This document shows, in pieces, positions 1 through 7,901 of a stretch of 64,000 bases of DNA (positions are counted from its first letter, which is position 1; the number at the start of each line of letters is the position of its first letter). The notes under the pieces were generated by a model. It saw only the letters and a program-made list of their open reading frames with translations, searched no databases and had not been told where the DNA came from. The stretch covers positions 124,001-188,000 of the forward strand of contig NZ_CP009227.1 in assembly GCF_000775995.1 (NCBI RefSeq). The letters are read 5' to 3'. Source of the stretch: Treponema sp. OMZ 838 (GTDB taxonomy: Bacteria; Spirochaetota; Spirochaetia; Treponematales; Treponemataceae). The translations under genes and the position numbers were made by a program.

Positions 1-166
1 GCGCAAGTTCTTTTAATAACGTCATAGCAGATTCGGCATTTTTTTCAACAACAGCAAGTGTATATTTTTTAGCACATGTACGTGCTGCCGACTTCACCGA
101 TTTATTATGGATACGGCGTACTTCACTCTGTTTATGACGTTTTATAGCAGATGCATTATTTGCCAT
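1..166 (-). CDS. rpsT: 30S ribosomal protein S20, 3' end outside window
   Basis: The minus-strand frame starts with ATG at 164-166 behind a GGAGG ribosome-binding site and runs off the left edge. The N-terminus reads MANNASAIKRHKQSEVRR, the lysine/arginine-rich opening of bacterial S20, which binds 16S rRNA in the small subunit. About 55 codons are visible, roughly 60% of a normal S20. It is followed on the same strand by nothing visible in this window. The call rests on the N-terminal signature and basic composition and is secure. Confidence 0.93.
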   Translation of the reverse strand, partial: MANNASAIKRHKQSEVRRIHNKSVKSAARTCAKKYTLAVVEKNAESAMTLLKELA

Positions 167-214
167 TTAAAAACCTCCAATAAAATTATTAGCATACAAT
201 ACAGAATAATGATA

Positions 215-1444
215 TTAAACCATATCAATCTTTTTTGCAATAGCTGCTCGTAATTTCTTTTCTTCTTCTACAGGGAGCCCAAGTGAGGCAGCATTATCAA
301 GATCATGCAAGGCCAAGATAAGTTGATTTTCTTGAAAATAAGCCAGTGAACGCCTAAAATATACATGCGCTTGATATCCGTTTATTTCAAGAGATTTTGT
401 AAACATCGTTATTGCCTCTGAATTTTTATCCATCATCATCAATACGATACCTGCATAATAATATGAGCGGAAATTCTGAGGATTTTCATCCAGACTGGCA
501 CAAAAATCCTTATATGCACTGTCATATGCACCTTGAGCAAAAAAAGCCATACCGCGATGCTTATAGACAATGGATGCTACCAATGTATTCGGTTTTTGAT
601 TTAAGATTTTCGTATATAATGCTTCCGCCGTTGGAAAATCTCCGCAGTTATGTGCTTTGATAGCATGAAAAATCATACTATCAATTGTTTCCAAAGCGGA
701 AGTATTCGCGGAGTTCATATCGGATTTTTCTTCGGCTTCCGAATGATCACCGAGCAATCCATTTGTAAATTCATCGGCACGCAGATAAAACTGTTCACGT
801 CGCCTATCCAGTTCCGTATTCAAGCTGTTTTGAGCATCTCGAATTTCTTGAAAGAGTATATCTGCGAGGCTGAGACTTGCATTAATAGAAGCAAACTTCC
901 GCTTAAGAGGAAAATCAAAGGGGGAAAATTCAAATTTATAAATAAGCTCATGTTCAACTTCTGCCCATGCATCTTGTAAAATTGTTCTAATCTGGACTTC
1001 AAAAATTAAATTTTCCGGCAGTAGTAGTCCCACTTTAAAGCTTTCGGGGATATCCGCTAAAACATGAGTAGACTCATAGCCGAATTCACAAAAAGTACGG
1101 CCAGCTCCCTTCCGTTCCACCTCTCGAACAGTAAAATTCTTTACGAGAATATTTTCCACTTCGCTGAGATTCTGTAAAAAAGGACATACAATTCGAATAC
1201 CGATTAAATCGGTTACAAGCGGAAACCGGATTCCCGGATCAGTAGGCGGGAATTTTAATAATTTTTCATAATAACTGTCAAAGCTCTTGACCCTTGTTTT
1301 ATAGGCAGGTAATGCAGATACTTTAACGATTGATCTTAAATGATCCTCAAGCCGTTTTAATAAGACGGTAAAATGGGGGTGGTACTCATTGTAGTGTTTT
1401 TTTAATTGATTTTTATCGGGTATCCACACGGTATTAAATGACAT
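215..1444 (-). CDS. RelA/SpoT-domain (ppGpp synthetase-like) protein with C-terminal TPR repeats
   Basis: This 409-residue protein has an N-terminal RelA/SpoT synthetase-type domain (about residues 35-215). Visible motifs are RVKSFDSYYEKL, DLIGIRIVC, the GYESTHV segment and FEVQIRT followed by AWAEVEHEL, which match the nucleotide-binding and catalytic strands of (p)ppGpp synthetases. No HD hydrolase domain precedes it, so it resembles a small alarmone synthetase. Residues of about 255-400 form TPR-like helical repeats, probably for protein binding. The TTG two codons upstream would also be in frame, but ATG at 1442-1444 is preferred; no strong ribosome-binding site is visible for either. Alarmone synthesis is inferred from the family and activity is unproven. 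Confidence 0.8.
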   Translation of the reverse strand: MSFNTVWIPDKNQLKKHYNEYHPHFTVLLKRLEDHLRSIVKVSALPAYKTRVKSFDSYYEKLLKFPPTDPGIRFPLVTDLIGIRIVCPFLQNLSEVENILVKNFTVREVERKGAGRTFCEFGYESTHVLADIPESFKVGLLLPENLIFEVQIRTILQDAWAEVEHELIYKFEFSPFDFPLKRKFASINASLSLADILFQEIRDAQNSLNTELDRRREQFYLRADEFTNGLLGDHSEAEEKSDMNSANTSALETIDSMIFHAIKAHNCGDFPTAEALYTKILNQKPNTLVASIVYKHRGMAFFAQGAYDSAYKDFCASLDENPQNFRSYYYAGIVLMMMDKNSEAITMFTKSLEINGYQAHVYFRRSLAYFQENQLILALHDLDNAASLGLPVEEEKKLRAAIAKKIDMV

Positions 1445-1463
1445 AACCAAATTTAGAACAAAA

Positions 1464-1499
1464 AATAGGCGGTACTTATTATTATAGATACCGCCTATT
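1464..1499 (-). terminator. Rho-independent terminator after flaA
   Basis: An 11-bp inverted repeat (AATAGGCGGTA / TACCGCCTATT) lies about 20 bases past the flaA stop. On the minus strand it is followed by a run of six T residues. Confidence 0.85.
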
Positions 1500-1518
1500 A
1501 GTTCATTAGCTTAATGAG

Positions 1519-2577
1519 CTAGTTATTTGTATTTCCAGCTGCAGCAGAACCTTCAGAAGGAGTAAATCCTGCTTCGGTTGCCATCTTCTCCTGCTCTAAG
1601 AAGCGGAGAACTTGGGTCTGACCGAAACGGGCAACTTCACGCTGCATACGCTCATTGCTCAGTTTTGTCTGAATACCCCAGATGTCTTCATCAGCAAAAT
1701 CGCGTACAGTGTTCAACACAGCCTTATCATAGATAAGCTTGACATCTTTGAAGTAACCTACAAATGCTCCACCTTCATGTGCTGCATCACGGGTAACCAA
1801 GAAACCTACAAAGGTGCTATAAGGAAGTGATGTAGGATAAGCAGGATAGATACGAGTTTCACGGCTGCGTACATCGGTCAAATAAGCAGGGTTATTCCAC
1901 ACAAGCTCTTTCCAACCGTCAAACAACAAATATCCCATGAAATAACGCTTTACTTCGTTCTTTTCATTACGGATGAGTACATAAAGCCCATGCGGGAAGT
2001 TCATACCATAAGTATTAACTGCAATGGACTTAATAACGCCGGTATTACGAACAACACCGTATCCGTCTTCAAAGCGTCCTTTTCCTGAAGCTTTTTCTTC
2101 ATCAGTCGGCTCCTGAAGATTGCCTTGATCATCAACCTGCGCAAGCGGTTCATACATCGGTATATCAAAAGTCGGTTCAATTGTTGCACTTGCATTATGC
2201 GCCCACAGCGGGAACTCAATGCGTACACCCATTAAGGTTTGACCTGCAAAGTTTTTTGCTTCATCACTGACTTTTGCTTCAGTAGCATGAGAAACGGCAA
2301 CCGAAGTCGGATTGCGGGAAGATGAGTTCAAAACTACTTCCCACTGACCGATAGCCAAAGATGTTCTCATCAGAGCCTTCTGCTCATCGGTGTAGGTAGA
2401 ACCTGCGACGGTAGCATAATCCATAACCGTTCTGCGGTTCTGAGTCATAGCACCGTTCTTATCCGCAAGGATATCTGCGTTCAATAACGCAAAGTCAACC
2501 AAAATTGCTTCTTCAGCAACCGCAAATGCACCGATAAAGAGAAGTGCAATTGCTACAAGTATGCTTGTTCTTTTCAT
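1519..2577 (-). CDS. flaA: Periplasmic flagellar filament sheath protein FlaA
   Basis: The 352-residue protein has a cleavable signal peptide (cleavage near A21) and the sequence pattern of treponemal FlaA, including the FPLWAHNASATIEPTFDIP stretch and a glycine/asparagine-rich tail. FlaA forms the sheath around the FlaB core of the periplasmic flagella that drive spirochaete motility. The start ATG follows an AAGGAG site at good spacing. A consensus sigma-70 promoter lies just upstream at 2622-2650 and a terminator just downstream, so the gene is probably a highly expressed single-gene unit. It is well supported by length, signal peptide and overall similarity. Confidence 0.92.
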   Translation of the reverse strand: MKRTSILVAIALLFIGAFAVAEEAILVDFALLNADILADKNGAMTQNRRTVMDYATVAGSTYTDEQKALMRTSLAIGQWEVVLNSSSRNPTSVAVSHATEAKVSDEAKNFAGQTLMGVRIEFPLWAHNASATIEPTFDIPMYEPLAQVDDQGNLQEPTDEEKASGKGRFEDGYGVVRNTGVIKSIAVNTYGMNFPHGLYVLIRNEKNEVKRYFMGYLLFDGWKELVWNNPAYLTDVRSRETRIYPAYPTSLPYSTFVGFLVTRDAAHEGGAFVGYFKDVKLIYDKAVLNTVRDFADEDIWGIQTKLSNERMQREVARFGQTQVLRFLEQEKMATEAGFTPSEGSAAAGNTNN

Positions 2578-2621
2578 TCAAAAGCTCCTTTTCCATTGTT
2601 AAGAATGCCCTGTTGAAAATA

Positions 2622-2650
2622 AGTATACGAAAGATACCTATTCTTGTCAA
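2622..2650 (-). promoter_or_regulatory. Consensus sigma-70 promoter of flaA
   Basis: On the minus strand TTGACA (2645-2650) and TATACT (2622-2627) are separated by exactly 17 bases, about 45 bases upstream of the flaA start. The -35 box overlaps the stop codon of the preceding GerMN gene. No sigma-28 style motif was seen. Confidence 0.85.
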
Positions 2651-3129
2651 CTCTTTTTATTATCGGTTGAAATATGGGAATTTTTTACATAGATCGGCAT
2701 ACCATCGATATAAAAATAAACGGTAGTGATATTTTTACAGTTTACCGCAATGTTTTTCCGGAACAAAGTATAAACGGTATAAAAGTCGGGCGTTTTAACA
2801 TTCGGCGTTAAGACTTGAGCAGGAAAATCAACATATAATGCCTTATCACGCACAAAACAGCTGCGGGGTAGTAGTTCGGGATCGGCAAAACGTAAAAAAC
2901 GGTGATCGGCAGGACCGAGCAGCAACTCATTTACGAGAGACACTGCAAACTCCGGCTCTGACAACGGCGGTAAATACCGTTCTTCAATACCGGTACCGCC
3001 ATCATTTTGCGGAAAATACAACAAAGTACGCGTTTGTTTAGGACTTGTCATATACGATAAAAACAACACTCCGGCGATTACACTGAGCAGCAGCCAGCAT
3101 ACCATCCTCGGTTTTGTAAAAAAACTCAT
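2647..3129 (-). CDS. Membrane-anchored GerMN-domain protein
   Basis: This 160-residue protein has one N-terminal membrane segment (about residues 9-27) and an extracytoplasmic domain resembling GerMN (sporulation/germination GerM). Seen are a LVNELLLGP helix and a strand pair around CFVRDKALYVDFP. In non-sporulating bacteria GerMN proteins are envelope-associated and their role is unclear. A second, larger GerMN protein is encoded at 11775-12782, so the window carries two paralogues. The gene ends inside the flaA promoter. The domain call is by eye and moderate in strength. Confidence 0.6.
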   Translation of the reverse strand: MSFFTKPRMVCWLLLSVIAGVLFLSYMTSPKQTRTLLYFPQNDGGTGIEERYLPPLSEPEFAVSLVNELLLGPADHRFLRFADPELLPRSCFVRDKALYVDFPAQVLTPNVKTPDFYTVYTLFRKNIAVNCKNITTVYFYIDGMPIYVKNSHISTDNKKS

Positions 3130-3146
3130 CTCATACCTTACCTATC

Positions 3147-3404
3147 AGGGCAATCGCATCAGATATTTTTTGAGAATCCCCGCAGAATAATTAAGGCTGT
3201 TCAACCGTTCCTTTTAAAAACATGAGGGCATCTGCGTTGTCGCTACGCCGAAATAAATACTCGCCGTATACCAGATACGTCTCCGTTTTATTTCGGCTAG
3301 GCTCCTAGCATCTGCTCCGCCTATTTTTAAAAGGCTTACGGAAAGATTTTCAAAAACAGTCCATTATTCTGCGATTTTTATCTAGTTATCTGATGCAATT
3401 ACCC
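3147..3404. repeat. 258-bp imperfect palindrome (long inverted repeat) in intergenic region
   Basis: The left arm (about 3147-3266) and right arm (about 3283-3404) are imperfect reverse complements. Matching blocks in order are GCATCAGATA, CGCAGAATAAT, CCTTTTAAAAA, GCAGATGC-like and GCCGAAATAAA, meeting near 3275. It fills most of the gap between the GerMN and amidase genes and holds no plausible gene. It could be a decayed mobile hairpin element or a structured RNA. Confidence 0.75.
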
Positions 3405-3422
3405 TTCTTTTAACAATAAACC

Positions 3423-3491
3423 GCACGAAATTTTCGAAAAAATTTCGTGCAAAAGGAAGGTAACCGCTCAAATATTTCTCGTCCGGTTACC
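3423..3491 (-). terminator. Two tandem hairpins downstream of the amidase gene
   Basis: GGTAACCG / CGGTTACC (3459-3491) lies 10 bases beyond the amidase stop. A 12-bp perfect stem (3423-3450, GCACGAAATTTT) follows. Neither has a long T-run, so they may act as weak terminators or 3'-end stabilisers. Confidence 0.5.
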
Positions 3492-3500
3492 CGATTTTAC

Positions 3501-4535
3501 CTATTGCCCCTCGAAGCGAGAGATAAATGCAGTGAGGCCATTATATATTCCTTGTGCGCATCTTTGCAAGTAGGAAGGAGTGTTGAGGCGTTTTGCTTCT
3601 TCGGGATTGGTCACAAAGCCCAGCTCGATGAGTACGCTCGGCATCTTTGCATTCCGCACGACAAACCATTCCTTTTCTTTTAAACCGCGGTTTTTACTCT
3701 CTTTACCGATTTGAGCCTCCAGTCCGTCGGAAATATTCTTGGCGATCAAAATACTTTCGGTAGAAAATTCTTCTTCAAGCATTATATTTAAAATATGAGC
3801 AATCTCTTTTGATGTTGCATTTTTATCGATTACATCGCGCCGATAATCGGTAGGCAAATACCAGATCTCAAAACCATAAGGAGCCTTGTTAAACGGAGAT
3901 GCATTTGCATGTATCGAAATATAGAGGATGGCTTCATTCTTCTTGAGGGAAACTTTATTCGCCATTTCGACCCGCTCCTCCAAACTGGGATATGTATCAT
4001 CGGAACGAGTCAGCAAGATTTTTTTATCGGGATAGGTTTTGCATAACATATCATAGAGAGAAAGCGAAACGGTTAACGCAATATTTTTCTCGTAGACAGG
4101 GATAGTTTTACCGTTTTCAACGTAAGAACCGATGGTACCGGGATCTTTTCCTCCATGACCGGGATCGATAAGAATTGCACCGACACGGAAAAACGAACCG
4201 GTATCAAACTGCTTAAAAAAATCTTCCAGCTGCGTAAAAAGCGCTGCGGAAAGCTGAGGCTGAGCATTTGTTCCCATCAGAGGAGCTTGAGTGATTATCG
4301 TTTCATGGTAGTCAAAAAACACAAGCGGCATACCAACCCGGCACTGTGCCGTATGGTCTCCGACCGTAAACGTAATTTCCTGTGACAGCGGATTCCATGA
4401 CAGGTCGGCGCCAAGTGACTTTGCCGCGTCAAGTGCGGAAACGGTTTTCTCCGCAGCGAAAGCGGGGACAATACCCAATAAAAAGAGGAAAATACCGGCA
4501 ATAAAAAGAGTGCTGTTATGCCTTTTCACAGTCAT
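3501..4535 (-). CDS. N-acetylmuramoyl-L-alanine amidase (Amidase_3, AmiC type)
   Basis: The 344-residue protein carries a signal peptide ending at PAFA, an N-terminal copper-amine-oxidase-N-like domain (about residues 30-100) and an Amidase_3 catalytic domain. Zinc-binding motifs are visible: DPGHGGKDPG (His near residue 127), EKNIAL (Glu near 149) and ISIHANA. The C-terminal ELGFVTNPEEAKRL motif is also typical. It cleaves the amide between MurNAc and the peptide stem in periplasmic peptidoglycan. ATG at 4533-4535 is chosen because it begins a good signal peptide; it overlaps the upstream ATP-grasp gene by 20 bases, suggesting translational coupling. The degenerate LysM/M23 protein at 28893 is a possible activator. 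Confidence 0.88.
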   Translation of the reverse strand: MTVKRHNSTLFIAGIFLFLLGIVPAFAAEKTVSALDAAKSLGADLSWNPLSQEITFTVGDHTAQCRVGMPLVFFDYHETIITQAPLMGTNAQPQLSAALFTQLEDFFKQFDTGSFFRVGAILIDPGHGGKDPGTIGSYVENGKTIPVYEKNIALTVSLSLYDMLCKTYPDKKILLTRSDDTYPSLEERVEMANKVSLKKNEAILYISIHANASPFNKAPYGFEIWYLPTDYRRDVIDKNATSKEIAHILNIMLEEEFSTESILIAKNISDGLEAQIGKESKNRGLKEKEWFVVRNAKMPSVLIELGFVTNPEEAKRLNTPSYLQRCAQGIYNGLTAFISRFEGQ

Positions 4536-6357
4536 ACCGATAGAGTAATCCTTGCAGTCCGCCGCGGATAAGCGCCTTCCAATATTCGTTCTTTCGCTGC
4601 ACATCTACCGAGGAGGGGACATCGCTTTCCGCCGGAGACACAGCACTCACTGCGCTCCTTTCCGGCGAACCGGAGACGCCCAGTAAGGAAGCCAACCCCG
4701 GTTCCTCCTCAAGCGCTTGACGCAGCAATTCCCTCAGCGGCCTGCCTTGCAGATCGCGGGCGGTACCAAGCGCTGCCGCTAAAAAGTACGGCAGTACAAA
4801 GCCTCCTTTTTCTTCATAAACGGCATCTGCGAGTAACCGGTCAAAAAAAGCGCTTGAGGCTGCTGAAAAACCTCCGCTGCGTTGCCCCTTACAATCCGCC
4901 GTAGGAGCCGCGGTAAGAACCTCGGCAGCTACCTTTGCCGCAGACTCGGCGCCGGCAAGCGGTTCCGTAAATTGCAAAAAATTCGGTGGAAAGGTCTGCT
5001 GTTCCGCCGGGAAGCGCAGCTCCGCCAAAAAAGCATCGGTTTCCGCAACATGGGGTTTAAGCCGTAGTACGATTTTACGGCAGGCTGCCTCGCTTGCCAG
5101 CACCGCTTCCCGGCGGCTCGGCGCAGCGCTCAGCACATTGCCGCATTTTTCTACATTGTTCTGCGGGAACACCACCGTATCGCCCGCACCCGCTCGGGGA
5201 AACACATCTTTGACGAAGGGCGCTGCGCGCGCGGCTTCCAAGCCGCTGACAGCCGCCACCTGCCCGGGAATGGAAATCCAGGCTCGTTCCGCAGACACAA
5301 ACTGACAGTTTTGCTTAAGCGGGATAACAAAAGAATCCTTCCCGCACGTATGCAGTCGAGGCGAGCCGCCGAGTGCCAGGGTCAACGCTGCCGCCGTAAT
5401 ATCCAAGCCGCAGCTGTACGGCACCGTCCACCCCGACATATAGCCGCCGGAAAGGCGGGCGGCGATCTCTCCGACAAAGGCCTTACCGTTCCGCACCAAA
5501 ATATCGCCCTTCACTGCTCCGTCGGTTAAGCCGAGCGCATGAACACCGCGCTCAAACACCGATATAACCTCATCGGCAATTTCTTGCGGGCATTCCGACG
5601 GGATCGTATGCCCCATCTCGATAAAATACGGGGGAAAAAAGATATGCCGGTCGGCAAGCGCGGTGATGTACAGCCGCCCGTCGAAAACCAGCCCTTCAAT
5701 CGAAAATTCACTTCCTTCTATGTATTCTTCAACGATGACGCGCCCGCTGCGCGAATACCGCGATGCGGTTTCCGCAGCTTCCCGCAATCCGGAAAGCTCC
5801 TGAACCAGCGAGCAACCGCGGGCGCCCATGTTATCGACGGGCTTAACTACCAGCGGAAAACGCCCTGCGAGCTCTCCGAGCCGCCGTTTAAGTGCATCAG
5901 CCACGGCTGTATCCGCATCACTGCATCGGGAATTCTCCACAGCACCAACCGGAGCTGCAAGGTCGGCGGCGGTCAGTTCGATAAAAGCGGGAGACGGTAC
6001 GCCGGCTTTGCGGAAACATTCCCTCATCCGTACCTTATCCGTCGCATTGAGCGCTGCTTCGAGCGTGTGCCCGCGCAAGCCGCAGGCAGCAGCAATCGCG
6101 GCAACTGCGGCGGAGAAATCCGTCGCGGCGGTAAATACCGCATCGAGTCCGCCGTTCTGCTGTAAATACCGCGCATAGTCGATAAGGCGCGCGGTATCTT
6201 TTAAATCGATGCATACGAACTCGTCGGCTTCCGCTGCACATACCGCGGACGGATTTCCGTCGGCTGCAACAACGGTGCAGCCGAGTGCGCGGGCTGCACG
6301 TATCGCAACACCCTGCATAAAACCTGCGCCGAGCATAAACACCCGTTTTTTAGTCAT
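4516..6357 (-). CDS. ATP-grasp domain ligase-like protein
   Basis: This 613-residue protein has a Rossmann-like pre-ATP-grasp domain (FMLGAGFMQG at the N-terminus) and an ATP-grasp fold. Seen are LVVKPVDNMGARG, VIVEEYIEGSEFSIEG and the metal-binding KGDILVRNG ... GEIAARLSGG. ATP-grasp enzymes join a carboxylate, through an acyl phosphate, to an amine or thiol; the substrate here is unknown. About 190 C-terminal residues are not recognised. ATG at 6355-6357 follows GGGAGCG. It lies at the end of a cluster with methyltransferase, SpsF/PseG-like, glycosyltransferase and spiro-SPASM genes, so a role in building a modified sugar or peptide decoration is inferred. Confidence 0.75.
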   Translation of the reverse strand: MTKKRVFMLGAGFMQGVAIRAARALGCTVVAADGNPSAVCAAEADEFVCIDLKDTARLIDYARYLQQNGGLDAVFTAATDFSAAVAAIAAACGLRGHTLEAALNATDKVRMRECFRKAGVPSPAFIELTAADLAAPVGAVENSRCSDADTAVADALKRRLGELAGRFPLVVKPVDNMGARGCSLVQELSGLREAAETASRYSRSGRVIVEEYIEGSEFSIEGLVFDGRLYITALADRHIFFPPYFIEMGHTIPSECPQEIADEVISVFERGVHALGLTDGAVKGDILVRNGKAFVGEIAARLSGGYMSGWTVPYSCGLDITAAALTLALGGSPRLHTCGKDSFVIPLKQNCQFVSAERAWISIPGQVAAVSGLEAARAAPFVKDVFPRAGAGDTVVFPQNNVEKCGNVLSAAPSRREAVLASEAACRKIVLRLKPHVAETDAFLAELRFPAEQQTFPPNFLQFTEPLAGAESAAKVAAEVLTAAPTADCKGQRSGGFSAASSAFFDRLLADAVYEEKGGFVLPYFLAAALGTARDLQGRPLRELLRQALEEEPGLASLLGVSGSPERSAVSAVSPAESDVPSSVDVQRKNEYWKALIRGGLQGLLYRYDCEKA

Positions 6358-6370
6358 CAAACGCTCCCAT

Positions 6371-6516
6371 AAAAAGTCAAGAAGAAAGTTTCAACTTTCG
6401 ATTGACTTTTTACGCACGTTCGCAACGAAGTGAGAACGTGCATATAATAATACAAGTTTGCGCTTGTGCAAACTTGTGTAAACCAAAGCCGTGCTATTTG
6501 TACGGCTTTGGTTTAC
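6371..6516. repeat. Four tandem hairpins between two minus-strand genes
   Basis: Four perfect or near-perfect stem-loops lie end to end: 6371-6411 (41-base palindrome, AAAAAGTCAA arms), 6414-6441 (GCACGTTC arms), 6453-6476 (CAAGTTTGC arms) and 6478-6516 (15-bp stem starting at the upstream gene's stop codon). The last could terminate the methyltransferase transcript. The set resembles the hairpin repeats at 32284 and 42131 in motif style. Confidence 0.7.
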
Positions 6517-7901
6517 ATGCCCATCTTTACCGCATAAATTTCCATACTGTCCCCAAGCTTAAAGAGCTTACTAACCAGCATCAGTATATTCCAGCGAAAG
6601 CCGCCTTTTTTTATCTTGGCCGCATGGGGAAAACGCTCCGGATGATGCCCAATGGATACAATTTTTTTTACGGTAAAACCGTAGCGTTCCAGTTGTTTTT
6701 TTGCCTGCCGTCTATCCCAAATAGTATAATGGTCGGTCGGACTCTGCGAAAAAAAGAGGCGGCGGTTCCACCGGCCGGTAACGCCCGACAGTGCAGGCGT
6801 AGAAAAAGCAAAAATTCCGCCCCCGATCAAAAGATCGGAAACCTTCTGCAGCACCGAATTCAAATCCTGAAAATGCTCGATAACAAACCACATCGTTACC
6901 GCAGAAAAACCGCCTGCTTCAAGCGGAATACTGAGCGGCTGATTATGCTGTTCGGTGAATGTTTTTTCAACCGTAAAAGAAAACCGTGCCGGAAGTACCG
7001 GGAAGGGCGCCTGACACGCAGGGAGCTGCAGCGTCTTGCAAACATAGTGCACCGCTTCCGCTGAAATATCGGTTCCCACCGGATTCCACCCGGACTCCTT
7101 TGCAGCTGCAAGGAAGGGACCATAGGCGCAACCCACATCGAGAATCCGCTTTGTACCGTGATGAAGGCCTTCAAACAGCGATTCTTCCTTGCCTCCATTA
7201 AAGACCTTTGCATAGATTGCATTGATGATCGACATCCGCCGTAACCCCTGCCGTTTAATCGATTCAAAGTCCTCCAGATAGGTTTTTCCGTACTGCGCTT
7301 GATATTCTTCAAAAAAATACTGTTCGCTGTAGTCCTTTTTTTCTGCAGCAATAAACGACGGATAGTACATCCCGCAGACGGGACAACGCGAAACAGTCTT
7401 ATTCTCTGCCCTGCCTTCCGGAGGCAGTGAAGACGGTTCATCACAGAGCGGACAACGGTGCGCGGTTGCTGCAGAAAGCTTCAAGATAAACTCGGCTAGG
7501 CTTTTTTCCCTTGACTGCGGTGTAACGATGGAAGGAATATCGATACCTGCCTTGAACAACGCTTTAATATCCTGAGCGGCCGGCATACCGGCGGACATCG
7601 TTGAAAATCCCGCATTGAGTCCCAGCCGATAATGATAATCGGTCGGAGAAACAAGAATAACCGCACAACCTGCGGCGAGCGCTTCAAAGGCGGTAAAGCC
7701 GTAGTGTGTTACTACGATATCCCATTCGCAGAGCCTATCCCGCAGATTTTCCAAATAAGGATAGACATAGAGGTTCATCTTTTGCTGCGAATATTTCTTT
7801 TCATTGGGCTCAATAACGGACACTTCCGCACCGAGCTCGGCAAAGATATGAGCAAGCGGAAGCCCCATGTGAGCGGCATCTTCGCCGCCGCAGACAATCA
7901 A
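6513..7901 (-). CDS. PseG-like C-terminal half fused to SAM methyltransferase (continuation of 7898-9217 by -1 frameshift)
   Basis: The frame of about 462 residues opens with a GGEDAAHMGLPLA segment typical of the UDP-binding half of PseG/SpsG-type proteins. It then has two CxxC pairs (RCPLC, RCPVC, a probable zinc ribbon) and a class I methyltransferase domain (ILDVGCAYGPFL, then a MWFVIEHFQDL helix). The upstream end has no ATG: the in-frame reading extends without a stop to the A7 tract at 7949-7955, where it joins the preceding gene in the -1 frame. It is therefore probably the second half of one 901-residue polypeptide, or one half of a gene broken by an indel. Methylation of a sugar or surface glycan is inferred from the neighbours. 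Confidence 0.75.
   Translation of the reverse strand: MIVCGGEDAAHMGLPLAHIFAELGAEVSVIEPNEKKYSQQKMNLYVYPYLENLRDRLCEWDIVVTHYGFTAFEALAAGCAVILVSPTDYHYRLGLNAGFSTMSAGMPAAQDIKALFKAGIDIPSIVTPQSREKSLAEFILKLSAATAHRCPLCDEPSSLPPEGRAENKTVSRCPVCGMYYPSFIAAEKKDYSEQYFFEEYQAQYGKTYLEDFESIKRQGLRRMSIINAIYAKVFNGGKEESLFEGLHHGTKRILDVGCAYGPFLAAAKESGWNPVGTDISAEAVHYVCKTLQLPACQAPFPVLPARFSFTVEKTFTEQHNQPLSIPLEAGGFSAVTMWFVIEHFQDLNSVLQKVSDLLIGGGIFAFSTPALSGVTGRWNRRLFFSQSPTDHYTIWDRRQAKKQLERYGFTVKKIVSIGHHPERFPHAAKIKKGGFRWNILMLVSKLFKLGDSMEIYAVKMGM

Noticed and set aside
5539-6165. A 208-residue plus-strand ORF opposite the ATP-grasp gene
   Set aside because: It is a shadow of the GC-rich coding strand; the minus frame has clear ATP-grasp motifs.
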